Positions 45,212 to 52,823 of a stretch of 64,000 nucleotides of DNA are shown piece by piece. The notes below the pieces were generated by a model, which saw only the letters and a list, made by a program, of their open reading frames with translations, made no database searches and was not told the DNA's origin. A program made the translations under genes and the position numbers. The DNA comes from Streptomyces sp. CB00455 (GTDB taxonomy: Bacteria; Actinomycetota; Actinomycetes; Streptomycetales; Streptomycetaceae), in the NCBI RefSeq assembly GCF_001905445.1, contig NZ_LIVQ01000003.1, positions 372,102 through 436,101 on the forward strand, read 5' to 3'. Every line of letters starts with the position of its first letter. The first letter of the stretch is position 1.

Positions 45212-45306
45212 GTGCCCCTCCCCGAGGTCGGCGCGGCTGTGTCTCGACGTCCTTCCCCCAACCGGCTCCAGCGGAACCCGAGTTTGCCCGGGTATTACGG
45301 TCAACT

Positions 45307-45359
45307 CCGGTCGCACGGCGGTCGCATACGGCTCACAACCGGTCGCACGGTGGTCGCAT
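45307..45359. repeat. 21-bp direct repeat with 32-bp period
   Basis: CCGGTCGCACGG(C/T)GGTCGCAT occurs at 45307-45327 and 45339-45359 with one mismatch. It lies about 100 bp upstream of the flavoprotein gene. A 32-bp period (three helical turns) would put both copies on the same face of the DNA. Confidence 0.7.
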
Positions 45360-45620
45360 GGGGCGAGCGAGGCGGGACGGGACGGGACGGGGGCCGGCTG
45401 AGCGGGGCGGGGGCGAGCCGGGGCGGGGCGGGACCGCACCGCACCGAGCCGGGCCGGGGGGGGCCGGGGCGAGCCGGGCGGAGCGGAGCCAGGCACCGAG
45501 CGGGGCGGGACCGCACCGGGCCGGGCCGGGCCGGGGCGAGCCGGGCGGGGCCGGGCCGGGCCTGGGCCTGGGCTGACGCGGCGGGGCCAACGCGGCGGGG
45601 CGGGGCACCCGGCGCCACGC
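45360..45620. repeat. G-rich low-complexity intergenic block
   Basis: About 260 bp of plus-strand sequence dominated by GGGGCGGGAC, GAGCCGGGC and GGGCCGGG runs. An imperfect duplication is visible (about 45423-45482 and 45501-45550 share GGGACCGCACCG and GGCCGGGGCGAGCCGGGCGG). Open frames here are artefacts of composition. The many G runs could form G-quadruplexes. Confidence 0.7.
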
Positions 45621-45651
45621 CCCCCGACCCGGTCCGACCGGTAGGGCACCC

Positions 45652-46539
45652 CTACAGCGCGGCGCGGATGGCGTCCTCGATGCCGGGGTGACGGAAGGCG
45701 AAGCCGGACTCCAGCAGGCGGCCGGGCACGACCCGCTGACTGCCCAGCACGTCCTGCGCGAACTCCCCGAGCGCCACGCGCAGGACCACGGCCGGTACGG
45801 GCAGCACCGCCGGCCGGTGCAGCACGCGGGCCATGGCTCCGGTGACCTGGCGGTTGGTCAGCGGCTGGGGCGCGGTGAGGTTGACGGGCCCGGAGAGGGC
45901 GGGGGTGTCGATGATGTGGCGCAGGGCCGCGACCTCGTCGTGGAGGGAGATGAAGGGCCAGTACTGCCGGCCGTTGCCGAGGCGGCCGCCGATGCCGGCG
46001 CGGAAGACGGGGAACAGCCGTCCCCAGGCCCCGCCTTCGCGGGCGACGACCAGGCCGGTGCGGGCGAAGGCGGTGCGGATCCCGGCGGCGCGGGCGGGCG
46101 CCGCGGCCGCCTCCCACTCCACGCAGACGGAGGACAGGAAGCCGTTGCCTGCCGGAGAGTCCTCGTCGACGGCGCGGTCGCCGGTGTCGCCGTAATAGCC
46201 GACGGCGGAACCGCTCACGAGCACGGCGGGGGGTGCGTCGAGGGCGGCGAGGGCCAGAGCGATGGCGGTCGTGCCGAGGACCCGGCTGTCGCGGATCTCC
46301 TTCTTGTACGCGGCGGTCCACCGGTGGTCCCCGACCCCGGCCCCGGCGAGGTGCACGACGGCATCGCAGCCGGCCAGCCCGTCGGGGTCCACGTACCCCC
46401 GGGCGGGATCCCACCGTGCCTCGTCCGCGGCGGCGGGCGCCCGCCGCACGAGCCGGACCACCTCGTGCCCGTCCGCCCGGAGGGACCGCACGAGGGCGCT
46501 GCCGATGAGCCCGGTGGAACCGGTGACCGCGATACGCAT
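45652..46539 (-). CDS. TIGR01777-family NAD(P)-dependent epimerase
   Basis: A 295-residue extended-SDR protein. The N-terminus MRIAVTGSTGLIGSALVRSLR is a classic Rossmann start; VVHLAGAGVGDHRW, LVSGSAVGYYGDTGD and the C-terminal AQDVLGSQRVVPGRLLESGFAFRHP are TIGR01777 hallmarks. The substrate of this family is unknown; some members influence cell division. The ATG at 46539 is clear. A 70-bp tandem repeat lies directly upstream. Confidence 0.9.
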   Translation of the reverse strand: MRIAVTGSTGLIGSALVRSLRADGHEVVRLVRRAPAAADEARWDPARGYVDPDGLAGCDAVVHLAGAGVGDHRWTAAYKKEIRDSRVLGTTAIALALAALDAPPAVLVSGSAVGYYGDTGDRAVDEDSPAGNGFLSSVCVEWEAAAAPARAAGIRTAFARTGLVVAREGGAWGRLFPVFRAGIGGRLGNGRQYWPFISLHDEVAALRHIIDTPALSGPVNLTAPQPLTNRQVTGAMARVLHRPAVLPVPAVVLRVALGEFAQDVLGSQRVVPGRLLESGFAFRHPGIEDAIRAAL

Positions 46540-46600
46540 GCCCCCATCCTGCCGTGTCCCCCTCCCGCCCCGGCCGAACCACGCCCCTCCCTCGTGGCGC

Positions 46601-46763
46601 CCCGCCGGCGATTGAGGCGCAGGGACGGCCGCATCGCACACGCCACACCCGGACCGAAGCCAAACCCAGCCCCGCCGGCGATTGAGGCGCAGGGACGGCC
46701 GCGTCGCACGCGCCACACCCGGACCGAAGCCAAACCCAGCCCCGCCGGCGATTGAGGCGCAGG
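46601..46763. repeat. 70-bp tandem repeat with GCCGGCGATTGAGG core
   Basis: Copies begin at 46601 and 46671 (70 bp each, two differences) and a third partial copy at 46741 runs to about 46763 before changing into a GC hairpin (GCGGGGGC-agc-GCCCCCGC). Each begins with CCCGCCGGCGATTGAGGCGC, an element that, as I recall, recurs between genes in many Streptomyces genomes. Confidence 0.8.
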
Positions 46764-46847
46764 GGCGCGGGGGCAGCGCCCCCGCAGCGGCATCGCGGCG
46801 CTGCCCTGCGGGCCGACCCGTGCTGCGCGCCCACCTGGGGCCGGGGG

Positions 46848-47606
46848 TCAGGTGGACGTCCCGAGCCAGGTGCCCACCGCGTAGGTGACCGCCATGGCCA
46901 GCGCCCCGCCCGCCACATTGCGCAGCAGCGCCCGCCCGGTCGGCGCGCCGCCGAGTCGCGCGCTGACCACCCCGCACAGGGTGAGCGCGGCCAGGACGGC
47001 CACCACCGTGACCGGCACCCGCGCGGACGGCCCCGGCAGGATGATCGCCGCCAGCGGCAGCAGCGCGCCCACCGTGAAGGCCACCAGGCTGGCGAAGGCC
47101 GCGTGCCACGGGTTGGCCAGCTCGTCGGGGTTGATGCCCAGTTCCACCCGGGCGTGGGCCCGCAGCGCGTCCCGCCGCGTCAGCTGTTCGGCGGCTTGGC
47201 GGGCCACATCCCGGCTGAGGCCCCGCTCGGCCAGCAGGTCGGTGAGTTCGTCGAGCTCCGCCTCCGGCTCCTCGGCCAGCTCGCGGCGCTCCAGGTCCAG
47301 CGCGGCCCGTTCGGAGTCCCGCTGCGAGCTGACCGACACGTACTCCCCCGCCGCCATCGACAGCGAACCCGCCAGCAGCCCGGCGACGCCCGCCGCCAGG
47401 ATCGCCGTGCGCGAGGTGGTGGCCCCGGCCACGCCGACCACCAGGCCGGCGGTGGAGATGATCCCGTCGTTGGCCCCGAGTACCCCGGCCCGCAGCCAGT
47501 TCAGCCGCGTGCTGATCCGGGCGCTCGACGCGCCGCCGCCCCGGCCGCCGTGGGCCTCGACGTGTGCCGGTGCCGGGGCCTGGTCGGAGCCTTCGTTTCC
47601 CGTCAC
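46848..47606 (-). CDS. VIT1/CCC1-family membrane transporter
   Basis: A 252-residue membrane protein of the VIT1/CCC1 (DUF125) family, whose members move iron or manganese. The first helix region NWLRAGVLGANDGIISTAGLVVGVAGA and the GLLAGSLSMAAGEYVSVSSQRDSE segment are diagnostic, and about five helices are visible in all. A cytosolic acidic stretch (ERRELAEEPEAELDELTDLL) supplies Glu residues typical of the metal-binding loop. The GTG at 47606 begins VTGNEGSDQ. It is divergent from the phosphatase gene. Confidence 0.9.
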   Translation of the reverse strand: MTGNEGSDQAPAPAHVEAHGGRGGGASSARISTRLNWLRAGVLGANDGIISTAGLVVGVAGATTSRTAILAAGVAGLLAGSLSMAAGEYVSVSSQRDSERAALDLERRELAEEPEAELDELTDLLAERGLSRDVARQAAEQLTRRDALRAHARVELGINPDELANPWHAAFASLVAFTVGALLPLAAIILPGPSARVPVTVVAVLAALTLCGVVSARLGGAPTGRALLRNVAGGALAMAVTYAVGTWLGTST

Positions 47607-47695
47607 GCCACCACTGTCGCGGCCGCGGCCGCGCCGAGCCACCCGGCGGACCGGTCCGGGGTGCGCGGGCCGGGCCCGCGTACCAGGGTGGAGGG

Positions 47696-48907
47696 GTGAG
47701 ACGCGGACGCGAGGAGCGGGGACGGCTGCGCGGGGAGCCACCACCGCGCTGGGCCCGGATCGCGCCCGCCGTGGCCCTGGTGGTGCTGGTGCTCGCCCAG
47801 GCGATCACTCCGGGCGACGTCGAGCTGGGGTATTTCCTGGCCGGCCTGCCCCCGGTGGCCGCATTCGCGTACGGGCCTGCCGGGACGGCCTTCTTCGCGG
47901 GCCTGGTGCTCCTGCTGCTCGGGGTCCCCAGTCTCGGCATAGGCCACGCCCGCGGTTCGGACCTGGCCACGGTGGCCGCCATCGGGCTGCTCAGCGTGGT
48001 GATCGCGTGGGTCCGGCGCCGCCGGGACGCACAGCTGGTCAGCGTACGGACGGTGGCGGAGGCGGCGCAGCTGGCCGTCCTGCCGCCGGTGCCGCCCCGG
48101 GTCGGCCCCGTCCGGTGCTCGGGGCTCTACCGGGCGGCGCAGCGCGGCACCCTGGTGGGCGGCGACCTGTACGACGTACGGGCGGGGCCCTACGGGGTCC
48201 GGGCGCTGGTCGGGGACGTCCAGGGGCACGGTCTGGCGGCGGTCGGCACGGTGGCGGCGCTGCTCGGTGCCTTCCGGGAGGCGGTACTGGACGACGCGGA
48301 GCTGGCGGCGGTCGCGGCCCGGCTGGACCGGCGGCTCGCGACGGACTCGGCGGCGGGCCCCGCCGAGCACCCGGAGCTGTTCGCGACGGCGGTGCTGCTG
48401 GAGTTCCCGCCGGGGCTGGGCCTGGTCCGGATCGTCTCCTGCGGGCACCCGGCGCCCCTGCGCCTGCGCGGGCGCGTGGTCGAGGAGGTCGCCGTGGAGC
48501 CGGGCCCGCCCCTGGGCCTGGGTCTCGCACGGCCCGGCCCGCCGCCGGTGGTGGAGCTGGCGGTGCGACCCGAGGACCGGTTCCTGCTGCACACCGACGG
48601 CGTGACGGAGGCACGGGATGCGACGGGCCACTTCTACCCCCTGGCCTCCCGACTGCCGGTGGTCGCGCGGGACCCCGCCGGGCTGGTGCGGGCGGTGTGG
48701 CGGGATCTGGCGGACTTCACGGACGGCGGTCCGGCCGACGACGTGGCCCTGCTGCTGCTCTGGCTGGACGGCTCCGGGACCGGGACCGGTACCGGAGCGG
48801 GTGCCCGTACCGAGGCCCGCGCCCCCTCCCACACCCGTACCGCCGCCCATGCCGGCGGCGACGCCGCAGCGGGGGCGGGGGCCGGGGACGGCTCCGGAGC
48901 GGCATGA
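47696..48907 (+). CDS. Membrane-anchored SpoIIE/PP2C-type Ser/Thr phosphatase
   Basis: A 403-residue protein. About three membrane helices occupy the first ~110 residues, then a PP2C-type phosphatase domain shows GTLVGGDLYDV, LVGDVQGHGLAAVG, LHTDGVTEARD and DDVALLLL, the metal-binding aspartates of the SpoIIE class. Such enzymes often dephosphorylate anti-sigma-factor antagonists. The tail is a Gly/Ala/Thr low-complexity stretch. The GTG at 47696 is the likeliest start. No sensory domain is visible. Confidence 0.88.
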   Translation: MRRGREERGRLRGEPPPRWARIAPAVALVVLVLAQAITPGDVELGYFLAGLPPVAAFAYGPAGTAFFAGLVLLLLGVPSLGIGHARGSDLATVAAIGLLSVVIAWVRRRRDAQLVSVRTVAEAAQLAVLPPVPPRVGPVRCSGLYRAAQRGTLVGGDLYDVRAGPYGVRALVGDVQGHGLAAVGTVAALLGAFREAVLDDAELAAVAARLDRRLATDSAAGPAEHPELFATAVLLEFPPGLGLVRIVSCGHPAPLRLRGRVVEEVAVEPGPPLGLGLARPGPPPVVELAVRPEDRFLLHTDGVTEARDATGHFYPLASRLPVVARDPAGLVRAVWRDLADFTDGGPADDVALLLLWLDGSGTGTGTGAGARTEARAPSHTRTAAHAGGDAAAGAGAGDGSGAA

Positions 48908-48929
48908 ACCGGAGCGGATCCACCGCCCG

Positions 48930-48983
48930 CCCGGGGTCCGCCGTCGGCCCGGGGTCCACCGCCGGCCCGGGGTCCACCGCTGT
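48930..48983. repeat. 18-bp tandem repeat after the phosphatase gene
   Basis: CCCGGGGTCC starts at 48930, 48948 and 48966, giving three units of about 18 bp (consensus CCCGGGGTCCACCGCCGG). Confidence 0.75.
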
Positions 48984-48987
48984 CGTC

Positions 48988-49017
48988 CGGGCGGAGCGTC
49001 CGGCAACGCTCCGCCCG
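48988..49017. terminator. Bidirectional terminator
   Basis: Perfect 12-bp stem (48988-48999 with 49006-49017) and a 6-nt loop, between the phosphatase gene and the convergent 83-residue gene. Confidence 0.8.
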
Positions 49018-49055
49018 CCGGGCCGGCCGTTTCACCCCGGAAGCGTGCCGGACCG

Positions 49056-49307
49056 TCAGCGGTCCTGGATGAACGCGCGCACCATCTTGCAGGTGACATT
49101 CGACGGCCGGTGGACGCCCGTCCGGACGGCCATCGTCCGGATCTTGCGGTTGGTCGCGCGCCGTGCGTCATACGTCCCGGAGTCGAGCAGGGATATCGCC
49201 AGTCGCATCGCCTTCAGACGGCGGTTGTGGCTCTCGTACCACTCGCGGGGCAGACCCGCCGGCAGCGGCTTCTTCTTGACGTGCTGAATGGTCGTGGCAG
49301 TGGCCAT
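49056..49307 (-). CDS. Small basic conserved hypothetical protein
   Basis: An 83-residue basic protein, MATATTIQHVKKKPLP..., with ESHNRRLKAMRLAISLLDSG and TNRKIRTMAVRTGV in its body. Many Lys/Arg and helix-forming stretches suggest nucleic-acid binding, but no known motif is clear. The ATG at 49307 has GGGAGG 7 nt upstream, a strong sign that it is translated. It is divergent from the ArsC-like gene. Function unknown. Confidence 0.75.
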   Translation of the reverse strand: MATATTIQHVKKKPLPAGLPREWYESHNRRLKAMRLAISLLDSGTYDARRATNRKIRTMAVRTGVHRPSNVTCKMVRAFIQDR

Positions 49308-49414
49308 CTACAGCCTCCCAAACGGTAGTTGGCGTCCTGTCGTTCTCCCTCGATTTTACCGGGGACCACTGACAGAAGACCCTGGCCGGACAGGCCCTGG
49401 ATAGGGTTGGGGCC

Positions 49415-49786
49415 ATGGAGATCTGGATCAATCCGGCCTGTTCCAAGTGCCGCAGCGCGCTGACCCTGCTGGACGCGGAGGGCGCCGACTACACCGTGCG
49501 CCGGTACCTGGAGGACGTGCCCTCCGAGGACGAGATCCGCGAGGTGCTCGGCCGTCTCGGACTGGAGCCGTGGGACATCACCCGCACGTCGGACCCGCTG
49601 GCCCGGGAGACCGGTGTGGGGGACCTGCCGCGCGAGGAGACCGAGGGAGCACGCGCACGCTGGATCGCCCACCTGGCGGCACATCCGAAACTGATCCAGC
49701 GCCCGATCATCACCGCCGAGGACGGCACGGCCGTCGTCGCCCGCTCCGAGGAGGCCGTCCGCGAGGCGCTGTCCCGCAAGGGATAG
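49415..49786 (+). CDS. ArsC/Spx-family thioredoxin-fold protein
   Basis: A 123-residue ArsC-like protein with the thioredoxin-fold start MEIWINPACSKCRSALTLL, giving a CxxC pair at about 9-12, and the conserved LIQRPIITAEDGTAVVARS segment. It could be an arsenate reductase or a YfgD/Spx-type reductase; no ars operon is nearby, so the substrate is open. The ATG at 49415 is the start. Confidence 0.88.
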   Translation: MEIWINPACSKCRSALTLLDAEGADYTVRRYLEDVPSEDEIREVLGRLGLEPWDITRTSDPLARETGVGDLPREETEGARARWIAHLAAHPKLIQRPIITAEDGTAVVARSEEAVREALSRKG

Positions 49787-49851
49787 GTGGAGGCGGGCCG
49801 GGCCCGTCCCGCCGGCCGGAGCCCGGCCCGATCGGCAGAGCACCTCACCCC

Positions 49852-50226
49852 TCAGGGCGCCGCGAGCCGGCGGGCGATCTCTCCGGCCGCCGCCGGCGGC
49901 AGCGCGTGGTGCGCGCTCCCGGGCAGTACGCCGACCCGCGCGTCCGGCAGGATCCGCCGGGCGGCGCGGGCCGCGCGCCCGGCGTCGTGGCACCGCGCCC
50001 GACCGAGCAGCACGACGGGCGGCGCCCCGGCCGGAGCCCGGCTGTCGACGCGGGTGACGCCGTGGACCGTGCCCGGTTCGGCGGTTTCGGCCCGCCCGGG
50101 CCACTGGTCGAGGACGGAGTCGCAGGCGGCGCGGAAGGACGGAGTCGGTGGGGTGGCGGGCCCGTTGCGCCCCTGGGGCGCGTCGGGCCCATCGGGCCCG
50201 CTGGACCTGGCAGACAGAGCGGACAC
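49852..50226 (-). pseudogene. Probable C-terminal remnant of an alpha/beta hydrolase
   Basis: The open frame ends in APPVVLLGRARCHDAGRAARAARRILPDARVGVLPGSAHHALP and a final helix, which looks like the last third of an alpha/beta hydrolase including its catalytic histidine region. Its first ~30 residues are low-complexity, and the nucleophile part is absent. Upstream on the same strand the space is taken by the divergent MarR gene. I read it as a decayed gene; an intact small protein is less likely. Confidence 0.5.
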
Positions 50227-50253
50227 GGCGGGGTCCGATGCCTCGCTGGACGA

Positions 50254-50271
50254 TAATCTCGCTCAGCGAGA
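50254..50271 (+). promoter_or_regulatory. Palindromic operator over the marR -10
   Basis: TCTCGCT-C-AGCGAGA (50257-50271) is a perfect palindrome that overlaps TAATCT (50254-50259), a -10 candidate, about 20 bp before the marR start. This is the usual place and size of a MarR autoregulatory site. Confidence 0.6.
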
Positions 50272-50290
50272 AATACCAGGCGGAGGCGAT

Positions 50291-50752
50291 GTGGACGACA
50301 ACCAGGCACCGGACGACCTGCGCCTCGTGCACCTGCTGCGGGCCGTGACCGCCGAATTCGGCCTGCGCCAGACCGAGTTCACCGCCCGCAACGGCATGCA
50401 CCCCACCGATGTCCGGGCCTTGATCTGCCTGCTGGACGCGGCCCGCGCCGGGGAGCCGGCCACCGCGGGTCTGCTCGGCGCTCGGCTCGGCCTCAACTCG
50501 GCGGGCACCACCGCCGTGATCGACCGGCTGGAGCGGCTCGGACACGTGGCGCGGATCCGCGACGACCGCGACCGCCGCCGCGTCCTGCTGCGCGTGGAGC
50601 CGCAGGCGATCCGTCTGGGCCGCGCGTTCTTCGGCCCGCTCATCGACGGAGTGCTCCAGGTGCTGGACTCCTTCGATTTCGCCGAACGGGACACGGTGCG
50701 GCGCTTCCTGACGGCCACCCACGCCGTCTTCACCCCGGAGCCGGCCCCATGA
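50291..50752 (+). CDS. MarR-family transcriptional regulator
   Basis: A 153-residue winged-helix regulator. The recognition part reads LLGARLGLNSAGTTAVIDRLERLGHVARIRDDRDRRRVLLRV, with the typical DxRxRR wing. The GTG at 50291 has GGAGG 4 nt upstream. A perfect palindrome covers its own -10, so it is probably autorepressed. Its stop overlaps the MocR gene start (ATGA), so the two are coupled. Confidence 0.9.
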   Translation: MDDNQAPDDLRLVHLLRAVTAEFGLRQTEFTARNGMHPTDVRALICLLDAARAGEPATAGLLGARLGLNSAGTTAVIDRLERLGHVARIRDDRDRRRVLLRVEPQAIRLGRAFFGPLIDGVLQVLDSFDFAERDTVRRFLTATHAVFTPEPAP

Positions 50753-52539
50753 GCACCCAGAACCCGGACCGCCCCGACACCGCCGGGCGGACCGCCGACG
50801 AGGTCCCCTCCCCCGCGCATGCCCCGTCGCCGCTGTCCGCTCCGCCCAAGGACACCGACCCGGCTGCGGGAACGGAGCGAACAGCGGCTGCGGTGCCGTC
50901 CGCGGGGGTGGATCCGGCCCGGGCCACGGGGCCGGCCGCAGGCACGGGGCCGGCCTTGGGCACGGACCGGGCCGGCGGGGTAAAGCGGACTGCTGGCGTG
51001 GATCCGACCAGCGTGGAAGGCCCCGCCACACCGGACGCGGGCGCGGGCGCGGACACCGGGCCCGACGCGGGCCCGGCCGCAGGCACCGGGCCCGACGCAG
51101 GCGCGGCGCCGGCCATGGAAGCGGGGGTGAGCGGGGGGTCGGGGGTGAGTGCGGGGGCCGGGGGCGGGGTGGATCTGCATCTGGAGCTTTTCGGTGGAGG
51201 GGCCCGGCGGGCCGTGGTGGCGCGGGCGCTGCGTGACGCCGTGCGGAGCGGGCGGTTGGCCGGTGGGACGCGGATGCCGCCCTACCGGACGCTGGCCGCC
51301 GATCTCGGGCTGGCCCGCAACGCCGTCGCCGACGCCTATGCCGAGCTGGTCGCCGAGGGCTGGTTCACCGCCCGGCAGGGTTCCGGGACGCGGGTCGCCG
51401 AGGGTGTGGCGGTCGCGGGCCCGCGGGCGGCCGCGGCCGTGCCCGCGCCGGCGGGGCCCCGGCACGACCTGCTCCAGGGCAAGCCCGATCCCGCCTCGTT
51501 CCCGCGGGCCGCCTGGGCCGCCAGTGCCCGGCGAGCCCTCTCCCAGGCTCCCACCGAAGCCTTCGGGCCCGGCGATCCGAGGGGCCGCCCCGAGCTGCGG
51601 CGGGCGCTGGCCGGCTACCTGTCCCGGGCACGGGGCGTGCGTACCGGCCCGGAGAACATCGTGGTCTGCTCGGGCTTCGCCAACGGCCTGCGGCTCCTCG
51701 CCTCCGTGCGCCCCCGGGACTGGGCCGTCGAGGCGTACGGGCTCCCCTTCCACCGCGGCATCCTCGACGCCGCCGAGCTCCGTACGCGGCCCGTCGCCGT
51801 CGACGAGGACGGCGCGCGGACCACGGAACTCCCGCCCGGCGCCCGCACGCTCCTGCTCACGGCGGCCCACCAGTTCCCGACCGGTGGCCGCCTGCTGCCC
51901 TCGCGGCGGGCCGCGGCCGTGGAGTGGGCACGCTCCGCCGACGGCCTGATCGTGGAGGACGACTACGACGGGGAGTTCCGCTACGACCGCAAACCGGTCG
52001 GCGCGGTCCAGGGCCTGGCCCCCGGACACGTGGTGTACGCGGGTTCGCTCAGCAAGAGCCTCTCCCCCGCGATCCGCCTCGGCTGGCTGGTCCTCCCCGA
52101 TCCGCTGGTCGAGCAGGTGCTGGCGGCGAAGGGGCTGCGGGAGTCCTGGGCGAGCACGCTGGACCAGCTGGCGCTGGCCGACTTCATCGAGTGCGGTGCG
52201 TACGACCGGCACGTGCGCCGGATGCGCCGCCGCTACCGCGGCCGCCGCGACCAGTTGGTCTCCGTACTGGCGGCCCGCGCACCGGACGTCCGCGTGACGG
52301 GCATCGCGGCCGGACTGCACGCCGTGGTGGAGCTGGCGCCGGGCCGCGAAGCCGCGGCCCTGGCGGCAGCGGGAGCGGCGGGCCTGGCCCTGGACGGCCT
52401 TTCGTCCTACCGGCACCCGGCGGACCCGTCCCCGCCGCGTGAGGGCCTCGTGGTCGGCTACGCCGCGCCGCCGGACGCGGCGTTCACCCGGGCGCTGGAG
52501 GCGCTGGCGCAGGTGGCCCGGGAGGTGACGACGAGATAG
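50749..52539 (+). CDS. MocR/PdxR-type regulator (GntR HTH fused to an aminotransferase domain) with a long N-terminal extension
   Basis: A 596-residue protein. Residues about 1-140 are a low-complexity Ala/Gly/Thr/Pro tract with degenerate AGTGPxxGT repeats that MocR proteins normally lack. A GntR winged helix follows (about 145-215: ALRDAVRSGRLAGGTRMPPYRTLAADLGLARNAV), then a fold-type I PLP domain with VEDDYDGEFRYDRKPVG and the lysine in YAGSLSKSLSPAIRLGW. MocR proteins control vitamin B6, GABA or taurine genes; the target is unknown here. The ATG at 50749 overlaps the marR stop, but a start near 51116 would remove most of the extension. Confidence 0.88.
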   Translation: MSTQNPDRPDTAGRTADEVPSPAHAPSPLSAPPKDTDPAAGTERTAAAVPSAGVDPARATGPAAGTGPALGTDRAGGVKRTAGVDPTSVEGPATPDAGAGADTGPDAGPAAGTGPDAGAAPAMEAGVSGGSGVSAGAGGGVDLHLELFGGGARRAVVARALRDAVRSGRLAGGTRMPPYRTLAADLGLARNAVADAYAELVAEGWFTARQGSGTRVAEGVAVAGPRAAAAVPAPAGPRHDLLQGKPDPASFPRAAWAASARRALSQAPTEAFGPGDPRGRPELRRALAGYLSRARGVRTGPENIVVCSGFANGLRLLASVRPRDWAVEAYGLPFHRGILDAAELRTRPVAVDEDGARTTELPPGARTLLLTAAHQFPTGGRLLPSRRAAAVEWARSADGLIVEDDYDGEFRYDRKPVGAVQGLAPGHVVYAGSLSKSLSPAIRLGWLVLPDPLVEQVLAAKGLRESWASTLDQLALADFIECGAYDRHVRRMRRRYRGRRDQLVSVLAARAPDVRVTGIAAGLHAVVELAPGREAAALAAAGAAGLALDGLSSYRHPADPSPPREGLVVGYAAPPDAAFTRALEALAQVAREVTTR

Positions 52540-52823
52540 GCGCCGGCCGCGGGACGGGCCGACAGCCGCAGCCAAGCCCCGGGGTGACGGCCACCTCGCC
52601 GTCACCCCGCCCCGGCACGCCCCACCCCACCCCCAGCACCGGCAGCACCGGCAGCACCGGCAGCACCGGCAGCGACACCACCGCCGACGGCGAGGGCACT
52701 GGCCGCGGCCACGACGGCAGGGGCACCACCGGCGGCGGACCCCGCCACGTCACAGGCCGCCACGTCACAGGCCGCCACCTCGTGCGAGGTGGCGGCCTGC
52801 TGACACCGCACGGGGAGAAGGGA
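52540..52823. repeat. Intergenic repeats and terminator between mocR and the beta-helix gene
   Basis: A run of 9-bp GGCAGCACC units lies near 52637-52675, followed by GCCACGTCACAGGCC-type repeats (about 52744-52775). A perfect 15-bp hairpin (52768-52782 with 52785-52799, TG loop) then serves as a terminator for both convergent genes. Confidence 0.75.

Noticed and set aside
42077..45691. A 1204-codon plus-strand frame over the NsdA-like and flavoprotein genes
   Set aside because: Composition is Gly/Arg/Ala/Pro and the frame passes through the G-rich intergenic block; real genes occupy other frames.
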